A DNA stretch of 6,584 nt, from assembly GCA_028278005.1 (NCBI GenBank), contig JANQFD010000075.1, positions 1 through 6,584 on the forward strand, read 5' to 3'. Origin of the DNA: Chlorobium sp. (lineage in GTDB: Bacteria > Bacteroidota > Chlorobiia > Chlorobiales > Chlorobiaceae). Under the pieces are notes generated by a model that was not told the origin of the DNA, made no database searches, and was given only the letters and a program-made list of their open reading frames with translations. The translations under genes were made by a program, and so were the position numbers. Shown here piece by piece: positions 1 through 6,254 of the stretch (within the stretch, counting starts at the first letter, position 1; each line of letters starts with the position of its first letter).

Positions 1-187
1 TGCCTTCGATGATATATGTTTCAAAACGCTCGCCATTGTTGTTGTTGACGCAGAGAACCTTTTCATTCGGAAGCATATTCGCAAGCCTGAGCAGTTCGCT
101 GTCGATAGTAATACTCCCTTCGTATTCAAGATCCCCGCTGGTTACAACCGCGTTGTGAATTTTGGATTTCAACAAATGTAATCTCAT
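1..187 (-). CDS. panD: Aspartate 1-decarboxylase PanD (5' part, cut by window edge)
   Basis: PanD is a cytoplasmic pyruvoyl enzyme that decarboxylates L-aspartate to beta-alanine for pantothenate and CoA synthesis. I translated the minus strand from the ATG at 185-187 and obtained 62 codons that stay open to the edge. The precursor cleaves itself at a Gly-Ser bond, and the protein has EYEGS with Gly24-Ser25, the same numbering as the E. coli enzyme. Lys9, His11, Tyr22, Arg54 and Tyr58, known active-site or processing residues of the family, also fall at the family positions (NGERFETY at 51-58). A good ribosome site (AAGGG, 7 bases before the ATG) lies in the 34-bp gap after lptC, so it is probably cotranscribed with ompH and lptC. 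The family is usually about 115-140 residues, so roughly half the protein, including the C-terminal part of the small barrel, lies outside the window. Identification is firm. Confidence 0.95.
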   Translation of the reverse strand, partial: MRLHLLKSKIHNAVVTSGDLEYEGSITIDSELLRLANMLPNEKVLCVNNNNGERFETYIIEG

Positions 188-221
188 CGATATACCCTTG
201 AATAAATACAATGATCTCCCG

Positions 222-776
222 TTACCTTTCAGGACGTTCTATGTCTGCTTCACCGCTGGCTTGAAAAATTGTATAGTTTTTCAGGGACACATCGCTTCTG
301 AAACCATAACCCCTGATAGTCTCGTTCGGTTTGGTAATGGTAACATACGTGTCCGACCAGAGCATGTTCTCTTTTTCAAATCTTTTCAGATAGTCGGTCC
401 TCAATATGGTGGAGTCGGTGGAAGTGATGACTACGTTGTCAAACGCTTCCATGTCATTATTATTATGAACTGTTCCTTTTTCTGCCGTGAGATTGGAAGA
501 AGGGCGGCCGCTGCTGTCAAAAAAAGTAACCGCCAACCCGTCGTCCAGACGACGGGTGATTATATCGTTTTTTTTAAACTCTGCAAAATGACCGGCGGTT
601 ATAAGGGCCTGTATCCTGTTTCCCTTGAATATCCTCATGGTGACGTTCCAGCTCTCCTGCACAGGCTGCTCTTCACCGAGAAATCTCGTATCAACTGAGC
701 GTTTGCCGGATTGCTCCCTGCTGCAGCCGATACAGCATGCCATAAGGCAACAGAATAAAAGAATGCGAAGTGACAC
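222..776 (-). CDS. lptC: LptC-like lipopolysaccharide export protein, probable lipoprotein
   Basis: This 184-residue protein resembles LptC, the periplasmic link between the LptBFG transporter and LptA in lipopolysaccharide export. Residues 1-18 form a short signal peptide (Arg4, then a hydrophobic stretch) ending in a lipobox-like CIGC, so lipidation is expected at Cys18, with Cys14 (LMAC) as an alternative. E. coli LptC is anchored by a membrane helix instead. Residues about 43-175 show the short alternating beta strands of the LptC/LptA jelly-roll, including phrases such as LTAEKGTVHNNND and VVITSTDSTILRTDYL. The start is a GTG at 774-776; the only in-frame sequence before it reaches a stop (801-803) with no ATG, GTG or TTG. 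A hairpin lies directly before this start and is annotated separately. The gene sits 40 bp after ompH and 34 bp before panD. No lptA or lptB is adjacent here. The LptC assignment is by fold-level resemblance; a more general assembly lipoprotein is possible. Confidence 0.8.
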   Translation of the reverse strand: MSLRILLFCCLMACCIGCSREQSGKRSVDTRFLGEEQPVQESWNVTMRIFKGNRIQALITAGHFAEFKKNDIITRRLDDGLAVTFFDSSGRPSSNLTAEKGTVHNNNDMEAFDNVVITSTDSTILRTDYLKRFEKENMLWSDTYVTITKPNETIRGYGFRSDVSLKNYTIFQASGEADIERPER

Positions 777-801
777 AACGTTCTTTTCCGTAAGAACCGT
801 T
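777..801 (-). promoter_or_regulatory. Stem-loop abutting the lptC start codon
   Basis: On the minus strand, bases 801-792 and 785-777 form a stem: six consecutive pairs (797-792 with 780-785), one bulged G at 798, then three more pairs (799-801 with 779-777). The loop is ACGGAA. The stem ends at the base immediately before the GTG start of lptC. The weak Shine-Dalgarno candidate GGAAAAG (789-783) is buried in the loop and stem. A stronger one, AGAGGTG (818-812), overlaps the ompH stop and lies 35 bases from the GTG; folding the 25-base hairpin would leave about 10 unpaired bases between them. The complementarity is seen directly; a role in translation is inference. Confidence 0.5.
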
Positions 802-816
802 TATTTTAGGACACCT

Positions 817-1368
817 CTATTTAAGCTTGCTGATGACCTTGGCAGTGATATCTGCGGAACTGTCACTGTATACCATTGCCTGTTTGTCGATTATCACGGA
901 AAACCCTTCTTTTGCAGCGACGGCTTTGACGGCGGCAAGGATTTTCTGACGAATAGGAGCGAAAAGCTCAGCCTTTTTTTTGTCAAGTGCGCCGCCGGGG
1001 CCGAATTTTTCCATCTGATATTTCTGGAGGTTCTGGTATTTCAGGTTAAGCTCCTTTTCTTTCTTATCTCTTGCTGCTTTGGCAAGGGAGCTTTTCTGCT
1101 TTTCATAACCTGCGGCAGCGGCCTGAAATTCTTTCTTCAGCTTATCGAGGCCTTTTTCCCACTGGGTTCCTGTTGCCTTGAGTATATTTTCCGCTTTTTT
1201 CGTTTCCGGCATCTGATTGAGGATTTTTCCGACATCCACAACTCCGGTTTTCTGGCTGCCGGGGGCAGCTTCAAGAACAGGAGCAACGGCAAGCGTGCTT
1301 AGAATAACGGTAAGAACCGCGGTGCGTAACAGTGTCGTAATCGCTGAATTTCGAGTCATCATCTTCAT
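817..1368 (-). CDS. ompH: OmpH/Skp-family periplasmic chaperone
   Basis: This 183-residue protein fits the OmpH/Skp family, periplasmic chaperones that bind unfolded outer-membrane proteins on their way to the Bam complex. Residues 1-34 are a Sec signal peptide (basic start with Lys2, Arg6 and Arg15, hydrophobic core about 17-31, probable cleavage near LEA-A at 34/35). The mature part begins with a strand (GVVDVGKIL, 42-50). It continues as a long Lys/Glu/Ala-rich coiled coil (about 55-155) that would form the gripping arms, and ends in the family's closing strand and helix (FSVIIDKQAMVYSD, then ADITAKVISKLK). Length is normal for the family. The start is the ATG at 1368; two more Met codons follow at residues 3 and 4, and the Shine-Dalgarno is weak (GAG about 8 bases upstream), so the exact start is uncertain by a few residues. 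It leads the ompH-lptC-panD unit and lies after a 249-bp gap. bamA, a common neighbour elsewhere, is not adjacent here. Confidence 0.9.
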   Translation of the reverse strand: MKMMTRNSAITTLLRTAVLTVILSTLAVAPVLEAAPGSQKTGVVDVGKILNQMPETKKAENILKATGTQWEKGLDKLKKEFQAAAAGYEKQKSSLAKAARDKKEKELNLKYQNLQKYQMEKFGPGGALDKKKAELFAPIRQKILAAVKAVAAKEGFSVIIDKQAMVYSDSSADITAKVISKLK

Positions 1369-1456
1369 AGCTGAATCTCATGTTTTGATTTTTAAATAAT
1401 ACCGTGCGACAACTTTCCGTCTCGGTTTATCAAAGGTAATAATTCCCATATAAAAA

Positions 1457-1486
1457 ACTATAGTTCAGATTGTGCTGCGGCTGCAA
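1457..1486 (-). promoter_or_regulatory. Candidate sigma-70 promoter for ompH-lptC-panD
   Basis: The minus strand shows TTGCAG (1486-1481) as a -35 box, an 18-bp spacer, and TATAGT (1462-1457) as a -10 box. Transcription would start near 1450 and give a 5' leader of about 80 bases before the ompH ATG. The gap after dprA and the change of gene content support a separate promoter here, but the match was found by eye and is not decisive. Confidence 0.4.
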
Positions 1487-1564
1487 GGGAAGCAGAGCTC
1501 CGGGCCCGATACTATCTGCACTATGGAAAACTGTGCGCCGTCAGGGTATATGACGTCAAAGTAT

Positions 1565-1598
1565 CCGGGATCATGTGCACAAGAACCGGGAGATCATG
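1565..1598. repeat. Short direct repeat, CCGGGATCATG and CCGGGAGATCATG
   Basis: Two near-identical copies lie at 1565-1575 and 1586-1598, starting 21 bp apart, which is about two helical turns. They differ by a 2-bp insertion (GA). They lie about 80-110 bp upstream of the candidate ompH -35 box and just past the dprA stop. The spacing is compatible with a protein-binding pair on one face of the DNA, but chance is equally possible. Confidence 0.35.
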
Positions 1599-1617
1599 AA
1601 AAGTGCGGCAAGAGTGT

Positions 1618-2766
1618 TTAACCGATTCGCCGGAACAATTGTCCGGGCTGCTGTATTACAAGGTTTTTCATTTCCAGCTCGAAAAGATAAACAAGCAGCG
1701 TGGAAGGATCCATCGCAGTTTGTTCGGCAAGTGTGTCTATGTGCACCGTTCCATTTTCCAGGTGGTTCAGCACTACTTTCTCCTCTGTTGACAGACTCGG
1801 TGCCGCATGTTCCTCCATCGTTTCAGGAACCGTTTCCGAACAGCCGGGAGCGAGCTCCGAAATGATATCTTCAGCTTTCGTGACGAGCTTTGCATGGCCT
1901 TTTCCGATAAGGGAGTTCGTCCCGGCGGATGTATGGGAGAAAATGCTGCCGGGTATTGCAAACACCTCCCGGTTCTGGTCGAGGGCGTAGGAGGAGGTGA
2001 TCAGGGCGCCTCCTTTCCGGTTGGATTCAATAATCAGCGTTCCTTTGGAAAGACCCGATATCAGACGGTTCCGCTTCGGGAACTTGGCCGGTGAGATGCT
2101 GCTTTCGAAAAATTCTTCGGATAAGAGGGCACCTTGTTCGATAATGCGGGGCCAGATCTTCCCTTCAGGATCCGTATGCACATTCTCTACTCCTCCGGCA
2201 AGAACCGCTATCGTTTTTCCGTTGTTGTCAAGGGCCGACCTGTGAGCAGTCATATCAATGCCGTAGGCGAGCCCGCTCACAATGGAAAACCCGGCGGATA
2301 CCAGGCCTCGGCAAATGTGTTCAACGGCTTTTTTGCCGTACTGCGTTGCCTGCCTGGTCCCGACTATCGACAGCGAGGGAAGATGAGCCGCGTGAATATC
2401 TCCACGTACAAAAACAAAAGGAGGCGGATCGTATATCTCTCTGAGAAGCGGGGGGTAGAGGGATTCCTCTATCGTGACGAGTTTTGCATTGTAACGCTCA
2501 AGAAGCGAAATCTGCCGGTCGGCAGTTTTTCTCGCGTTGTCAATATCGCCGGGGGTTCTAAAAAACCGGGCTATTGTCCGGCCGAGCTTCTGCCCGATAC
2601 CCGGGATGGAAGCGAAATCCGATTCGCCGGCCATGAAAATTTCCGGAGAACAGCCGATTTTTTGCCGGATGGCGTTTATTCTTGCAGGCCCCAGACCGGG
2701 AATCTGCGACAGAACAAGAAGAACAATGGTGTTTGACAGGTTGTCGGGCGACGCCTTAGAAATCAC
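1618..2766 (-). CDS. dprA: DprA/Smf DNA-processing protein
   Basis: DprA binds incoming single-stranded DNA in the cytoplasm and loads RecA during natural transformation; it is also found widely in bacteria not known to be competent. The 382-residue protein shows the full three-part layout. Residues 21-66 hold two helix-hairpin-helix motifs (IPGLGPARINAI and IPGIGQKLG). Residues about 95-305 form the Rossmann-like DprA core, with IVGTRQATQYG (134-144), SGLAYGID (164-171), AVLAGG (187-192), FPKRNRLISGL (229-239), GGALITSSYALDQ (252-264) and REVFAIPG (266-273). Residues about 325-382 form the C-terminal winged helix. The start is a GTG at 2764-2766, inside the last codons of the upstream synthase gene (11-bp overlap), with no strong Shine-Dalgarno, so translation is probably coupled. 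Nothing looks broken. Function as a DNA processor is well supported; whether this organism is competent cannot be told from here. Confidence 0.95.
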   Translation of the reverse strand: MISKASPDNLSNTIVLLVLSQIPGLGPARINAIRQKIGCSPEIFMAGESDFASIPGIGQKLGRTIARFFRTPGDIDNARKTADRQISLLERYNAKLVTIEESLYPPLLREIYDPPPFVFVRGDIHAAHLPSLSIVGTRQATQYGKKAVEHICRGLVSAGFSIVSGLAYGIDMTAHRSALDNNGKTIAVLAGGVENVHTDPEGKIWPRIIEQGALLSEEFFESSISPAKFPKRNRLISGLSKGTLIIESNRKGGALITSSYALDQNREVFAIPGSIFSHTSAGTNSLIGKGHAKLVTKAEDIISELAPGCSETVPETMEEHAAPSLSTEEKVVLNHLENGTVHIDTLAEQTAMDPSTLLVYLFELEMKNLVIQQPGQLFRRIG

Positions 2767-3754
2767 GTTTCATGAGTTTCAAGGCAAATCCTTTCAGGTA
2801 TTCCCTGCCTTCCTCGTAAGGCAATGTGTCGACAGCGGAGAGGGCTTCTTCGGTATCATTGTTGATGATATTGCGCGCTTCATCGAGAACCCCGCACTGT
2901 TCGTAGATTGCCCTGATTTCAGGCACTCTTTCGGGCGATATGCCTTTGTTATCGATAACCGATTGCAGTATGTCATGTTCTTTTCCGCTGGTCAGATCAA
3001 GAGAACGGAGCAGCAGATAGGTTTTTTTCCCGTTAATCACATCGCCGCCGGAAACCTTGCCGGATTTGCCGTCTTCGGCCATTATGTCGAGGTAGTCATC
3101 CTGTACCTGGAAGGCCCGTCCGATTTTTGAGCCGAACGTGATCAGTTTTTCAAGCTGTTCAGGAGTGGCGTCGCCGACAATGCCGCCGGTTTCGAGAGAA
3201 GCAGAAATAAGCCTTCCGGTTTTTTTGGAGATCATATCCAGATAATCTGCAATAGTGGGGTCTTTGCGCTGTTCAAATTCCATATCGAGCGCCTGGCCTT
3301 CACAAATGGTAATGTTTGCCTCGTTGAGAATATGAACCAGCTCATCGTGCCGTGAGGTTTTCGTTTGCAGAACGCATTCATAGGCATAGGCGATCATCAT
3401 GTCTCCTGACAAAATGGCGGCATTGGCATCCCATTTGACGTGTATTGTAGGCCTGCCGTGACGAAGTTCGGCCTGGTCCATTATATCGTCGTGCACAAGA
3501 GTGAAATTATGGAGGATTTCAATGGCGACAGCAGAATGAATGGCGTTTGTGCTTGAGCCGGATACAGCTTCAGCCGCAAGCAGGGTAAGAAAAGGGCGGA
3601 TTCTTTTTCCTTTGCCCTCCAGAATATACCGGGCAGGGGCATAGAGGCTTTGGGGATTATTCTTTGTGAAGCAGTTGCCGAGAGCGTCATTGATAAGGTT
3701 GTAATACCGGAGGTATTTGTCTTCGACCTGTTGCGGGGTTAAACTGATATTCAT
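2756..3754 (-). CDS. Short-chain polyprenyl diphosphate synthase, probably geranylgeranyl diphosphate synthase
   Basis: This 332-residue protein is a trans-prenyltransferase that adds IPP units to an allylic diphosphate in the cytoplasm. It has GKGKRIRP (47-54) for IPP binding, the first aspartate-rich motif DDIMD (89-93) followed by RHGRPT (98-103), the KKTG site (177-180), the second motif DDYLD (219-223), and GKKT (242-245). The first motif has no two-residue insertion, and Phe84 lies five residues before its first Asp. In the family this combination marks the archaeal-type (type I) GGPP synthases, where the bulky side chain limits the product to about C20. C15 or mixed C15/C20 output cannot be excluded. 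In a green sulfur bacterium the products would feed bacteriochlorophyll tails, carotenoids and menaquinone. It starts at an ATG 7 bp after fni, with its ribosome site (AAAGGA) inside the last fni codons, and its end overlaps dprA. Confidence 0.93.
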   Translation of the reverse strand: MNISLTPQQVEDKYLRYYNLINDALGNCFTKNNPQSLYAPARYILEGKGKRIRPFLTLLAAEAVSGSSTNAIHSAVAIEILHNFTLVHDDIMDQAELRHGRPTIHVKWDANAAILSGDMMIAYAYECVLQTKTSRHDELVHILNEANITICEGQALDMEFEQRKDPTIADYLDMISKKTGRLISASLETGGIVGDATPEQLEKLITFGSKIGRAFQVQDDYLDIMAEDGKSGKVSGGDVINGKKTYLLLRSLDLTSGKEHDILQSVIDNKGISPERVPEIRAIYEQCGVLDEARNIINNDTEEALSAVDTLPYEEGREYLKGFALKLMKRDF

Positions 3755-3761
3755 TACGCAG

Positions 3762-4835
3762 CTATCCTTTTTTTATGGTAATGCGGGTTTTTTGCAGCTG
3801 TTTTATATTCTTTGCCCCGGTCAGAAACATCACGGCCCTGAGATCGTTCATCCAGGTCAGGATTGTCTCCTCAAGCCGGCCATGGTGAAGCGATTTGAGC
3901 ATCATGCCTGCTGAAGCACACATATCGGCCCCAAGGGCGAGGGCTTTGGCAATTTCGATGCCGTTAGAAATTCCGCCGGATGCCACAAGCGTTATGTGGC
4001 TGTATTTCGGTTCTTTTTCTTTCAACGATGCAATTTCGGCAACGCATTGAGCGGTCGGTATGCCCCAGTTGAGAAGCTCCCCGAGTGCCGAGTCGCTGAA
4101 GCGGTTTTCATGCTGGGACTGTTCAAGGTATCGCTCCTCTTCAACTTTCTGCCAGCTGATTCCGCCTGCTCCGGCGACGTCAATGATCTGAACTCCTGCG
4201 TCGATGAGGGAGGCAGCCGTATCTGCCGATATCCCGCAGCCGACTTCTTTGGCTATTACAGGGACCGCTATGTTTTCGGCAACCTTGCGCAGCCCTGAAA
4301 GAAAATTTCTGAAATCGGTATTTCCTTCAGGCTGGAAAAGTTCCTGGGCGGGATTGAGATGAACAATCAGGCCGTCAGCCTGAACAATATCGACGAGAGT
4401 ATGGAGCTCTTCATCTTTCAGGCCTTTTGCGACCTCGGGGGCGCCGATGTTGGCAAAGACCGGAACAGAAGGGGCTGTTTGGCGTACGATACTGAAACTT
4501 TCCCGATACAGGGAATTCTCGAGTGCCTGGCGCATGCTTCCCACACCAAGGGGGATGTTCAGCTTCTCGGCGATCTGGGCGAGTGAACGGTTCAGGTTTT
4601 CAGCCTTGCCGTAGCCGCCTGTCATGGATGATATCATGAAAGGATATGAAACACGATAGCCGAGAATATCCGCAGAAAGATCGATTTCATTGAAATGTAT
4701 CTCAGGTGCGGCGTTATGCGCAAATTCATAGCGTTCAAAGCCGGTTGTTTTGCCGTCGAAACCTACATCCCGGTTCAGACAGATCTCAACATGGCTCTCT
4801 TTCCGGTCTGTGGTTATGGTTTTTGTTTCGTTCAT
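3762..4835 (-). CDS. fni: Type 2 isopentenyl-diphosphate delta-isomerase (FMN-dependent)
   Basis: Fni interconverts isopentenyl and dimethylallyl diphosphate using reduced FMN and Mg2+ in the cytoplasm; it is unrelated to the type 1 Idi enzyme. I count 357 residues from the ATG at 4835, normal for the family. Visible motifs are RKESHV (11-16) for substrate binding, SSMTGG (69-74) and GVGSMR (97-102) for FMN, and HLNPAQE (159-165), whose Gln-Glu pair matches the catalytic and metal-binding residues. KEVGCGIS and DVAGAGGISW follow, then ASGGISNGIEIAKALALGAD near the C-terminus, typical of FMN-binding TIM barrels. An in-frame TTG at 4851-4853 would add six residues, but AGGAG (4845-4841) sits 5 bases before the ATG at 4835 and decides for it. 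It is the first gene of the fni-synthase-dprA run and divergent from the permease. Identification is firm. Confidence 0.95.
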   Translation of the reverse strand: MNETKTITTDRKESHVEICLNRDVGFDGKTTGFERYEFAHNAAPEIHFNEIDLSADILGYRVSYPFMISSMTGGYGKAENLNRSLAQIAEKLNIPLGVGSMRQALENSLYRESFSIVRQTAPSVPVFANIGAPEVAKGLKDEELHTLVDIVQADGLIVHLNPAQELFQPEGNTDFRNFLSGLRKVAENIAVPVIAKEVGCGISADTAASLIDAGVQIIDVAGAGGISWQKVEEERYLEQSQHENRFSDSALGELLNWGIPTAQCVAEIASLKEKEPKYSHITLVASGGISNGIEIAKALALGADMCASAGMMLKSLHHGRLEETILTWMNDLRAVMFLTGAKNIKQLQKTRITIKKG

Positions 4836-4947
4836 GCCGTCTCCTGAAAACAACGTTCTGCCATGACTATCCCCGAATAAAATGTATAACTTATAATTTA
4901 ATATTATATCGCAATAAACTTTCAGTGCAGATTCTCGATCTCACAGC
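4836..4947. promoter_or_regulatory. Divergent promoter region between fni and the ABC permease
   Basis: These 112 bp separate two divergent genes, and the core at 4876-4920 is strongly AT-rich. On the minus strand, TATAAT (4908-4903) is a perfect -10 box, with only a poor -35 (TCTGCA, 4931-4926, 17-bp spacer); transcription would start near 4897 and leave a leader of about 60 bases before fni. On the plus strand, ATGACT (4863-4868), a 16-bp spacer and TATAAC (4885-4890) form a candidate promoter starting near 4896. A perfect TATAAT also occurs on the plus strand at 4892-4897 but has no -35. The two candidate promoters overlap, so use of one might hinder the other. Boxes were picked by eye. 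Confidence 0.45.
4841..4845 (-). promoter_or_regulatory. Ribosome binding site that fixes the fni start
   Basis: The minus strand reads AGGAG at 4845-4841, five bases before the ATG at 4835. It lies inside the six-residue extension that a TTG start at 4853 would create, so the shorter protein is preferred. Confidence 0.7.
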
Positions 4948-6216
4948 ATGTTCAGGACACTTCTGGCAATAGCTCTCCGTCACCTGGTCGGGCGCAGCAG
5001 GCAGACCCTGACGACAATTGCCGGTGTCGCCGTCAGTACCATGGTACTTATAACAACGATATCGCTGACGAGGGGGCTCCTGGATTCTTTCGTGGAAACG
5101 ATCGTAGATGTTGCACCTCATATAACCATCAAGGGGGAGCCTCTGGATCCTCTTCCGGTTGATCTTTTGAGCGGCTCCGGGGGGGCACGTTACGCTTTTG
5201 TTGATGAAAATATACAAAAAGAAGAGCGTAAAGAGGTGCGAAACTATCGGCGTATCCTGAAACTGCTGGACTCGGGCAACCTTGCAGGAGAAATTGTAGC
5301 GGCATCACCATATGTAGAGTCACGCGTGATTGTCATAAACGGAGGCACCAACCAGCCGATACTCCTGAAAGGGGTGTTGATAGAACAGGAGAACGCAATA
5401 AGCAGAATCAGCGACAGGCTGACAAGAGGGGATATCTCATTTTTTGAAAAGACGCCTAACGCTCTTCTTGTAGGCAGGACCGTTGCCGAGGATCTCGGTC
5501 TCGATCTGCGTGACGAGGTTACCGTGGTTCCGGCATCCGGCCCGGCCCGTCAGTGCAAGGTTGCAGGTGTTTTTTTTTCGGGAATCAATGCCGTTGACAA
5601 TACCGTTTTCGTGTCGCTCAAATTCGGTCAGATTCTTGAAAGACTTCCGGCAGACAAGGTTACGGGGATCGGGATCAAGGTAAAAGAGCCTCTGGACAAT
5701 GAACCGCTTGCCAGGGAGCTTGAACGGAGTACCGGTTATACCAGCGATACATGGCAGGAAGAAAACGCAAATGTTCTTTCGCTGTTTAATCGAATCGGTT
5801 ATATCGTGTTTTCTCTGGTTGCCTTTGTGGGGGTTGTATCAGGTTTCGGGGTGGCAAATATTCTGGTTACCACGGTTTTTGAGAAAAGCCGTGATATAGC
5901 CATCATGAAATCATTCGGCTTTCCGGCAGAAGCACTTGTGGGTATGTTCATTCTTGAAGGTTTTCTCGTTGGTTTTGCCGGTGCGATAGCCGGAGGATTT
6001 CTGGCAACGGCTTCCATCAATCTTCTGGCCAGCATTCCAATCGAAACTTCACAAGGTCCGCTGACCAAATCCGGTTTCAGCATGTCATGGAATCCGATCT
6101 ATTTTTTCTTCGTTATTTTCCTGACGGTACTGATAAGTACTGTTGCCGCAACCATTCCCTCAACCCGGGCGGCGAAACTGGAGCCGGTGCAGGTGCTGCG
6201 GGACAGCAGTTTGTGA
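4948..6216 (+). CDS. ABC transporter permease of the MacB/FtsX (LolC/LolE-like) family
   Basis: This 422-residue inner-membrane protein has the four-helix layout of type VII ABC permeases. TM1 is at about 20-42. A large periplasmic domain of the MacB core type fills about 45-278, and TM2-TM4 are at about 283-310, 328-357 and 384-408. The cytoplasmic stretch EKSRDIAIMKSFGF (312-325) is the family's coupling region that contacts the ATPase, and the protein ends in the typical STRAAKLEPVQVLRD. LolC/LolE extract lipoproteins from the inner membrane for transfer to the outer membrane; other relatives move antibiotics, peptides or signals, so substrate is uncertain. The start is the only available ATG before an in-frame stop at 4915-4917, but no good Shine-Dalgarno precedes it. 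No ATP-binding partner (LolD/MacB-like) is next to it in the window. It is divergent from fni and followed by a heptad repeat. Confidence 0.88.
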   Translation: MFRTLLAIALRHLVGRSRQTLTTIAGVAVSTMVLITTISLTRGLLDSFVETIVDVAPHITIKGEPLDPLPVDLLSGSGGARYAFVDENIQKEERKEVRNYRRILKLLDSGNLAGEIVAASPYVESRVIVINGGTNQPILLKGVLIEQENAISRISDRLTRGDISFFEKTPNALLVGRTVAEDLGLDLRDEVTVVPASGPARQCKVAGVFFSGINAVDNTVFVSLKFGQILERLPADKVTGIGIKVKEPLDNEPLARELERSTGYTSDTWQEENANVLSLFNRIGYIVFSLVAFVGVVSGFGVANILVTTVFEKSRDIAIMKSFGFPAEALVGMFILEGFLVGFAGAIAGGFLATASINLLASIPIETSQGPLTKSGFSMSWNPIYFFFVIFLTVLISTVAATIPSTRAAKLEPVQVLRDSSL

Positions 6217-6219
6217 AGT

Positions 6220-6254
6220 CAGTTAGCAGTTCTCAGTCAGCAGTCAACAGCCGG
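6220..6254 (+). repeat. Heptanucleotide tandem repeat (CAGTYNN units)
   Basis: Five consecutive 7-bp units start with CAG: CAGTTAG (6220), CAGTTCT (6227), CAGTCAG (6234), CAGTCAA (6241) and the diverged CAGCCGG (6248). The first four share CAGT followed by T or C. The array begins 4 bp after the permease stop and is followed by about 64 bp without clear signals before the four-helix-bundle gene. Such arrays can change length by slippage; no reading frame runs through it here. Confidence 0.75.

Larger units (their letters stand above)
1369..1617. other. 249-bp intergenic region between dprA and ompH
   Basis: This is the longest gap in the window. It holds a candidate promoter for ompH (1457-1486, minus strand), a pair of short direct repeats (1565-1598), and an 8-bp palindrome TGACGTCA (1551-1558). 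I see no clear rho-independent terminator after dprA on the minus strand: there is no stem followed by a T run. No tRNA, rRNA or recognisable structured RNA is apparent. A short plus-strand open frame (ATG at 1523, 32 codons, stop at 1619-1621) lacks a ribosome site and is not annotated as a gene. Confidence 0.6.

Noticed and set aside
162..1302. Long plus-strand open frames at 162-698 and 625-1302
   Set aside because: They are antisense to lptC and ompH, which have clear family features; the predicted products are low-complexity (Phe/Cys-rich) and resemble no family.
1551..1558. Palindrome TGACGTCA as an operator
   Set aside because: An isolated 8-bp palindrome with no second copy is expected by chance and no matching regulator is visible.
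2134..3130. Plus-strand open frames at 2134-2736 and 2537-3130
   Set aside because: They lie antisense to dprA and the prenyl synthase, whose motifs are intact throughout; the antisense products show no recognisable domain.
4836..4853. Six-residue N-terminal extension of Fni from a TTG start
   Set aside because: The extension contains the AGGAG ribosome site for the ATG at 4835, and the family normally begins just before the RK motif.
4891..5217. Minus-strand open frame of 108 codons
   Set aside because: It overlaps the well-supported start of the permease and the divergent promoter region, and its translation looks random.
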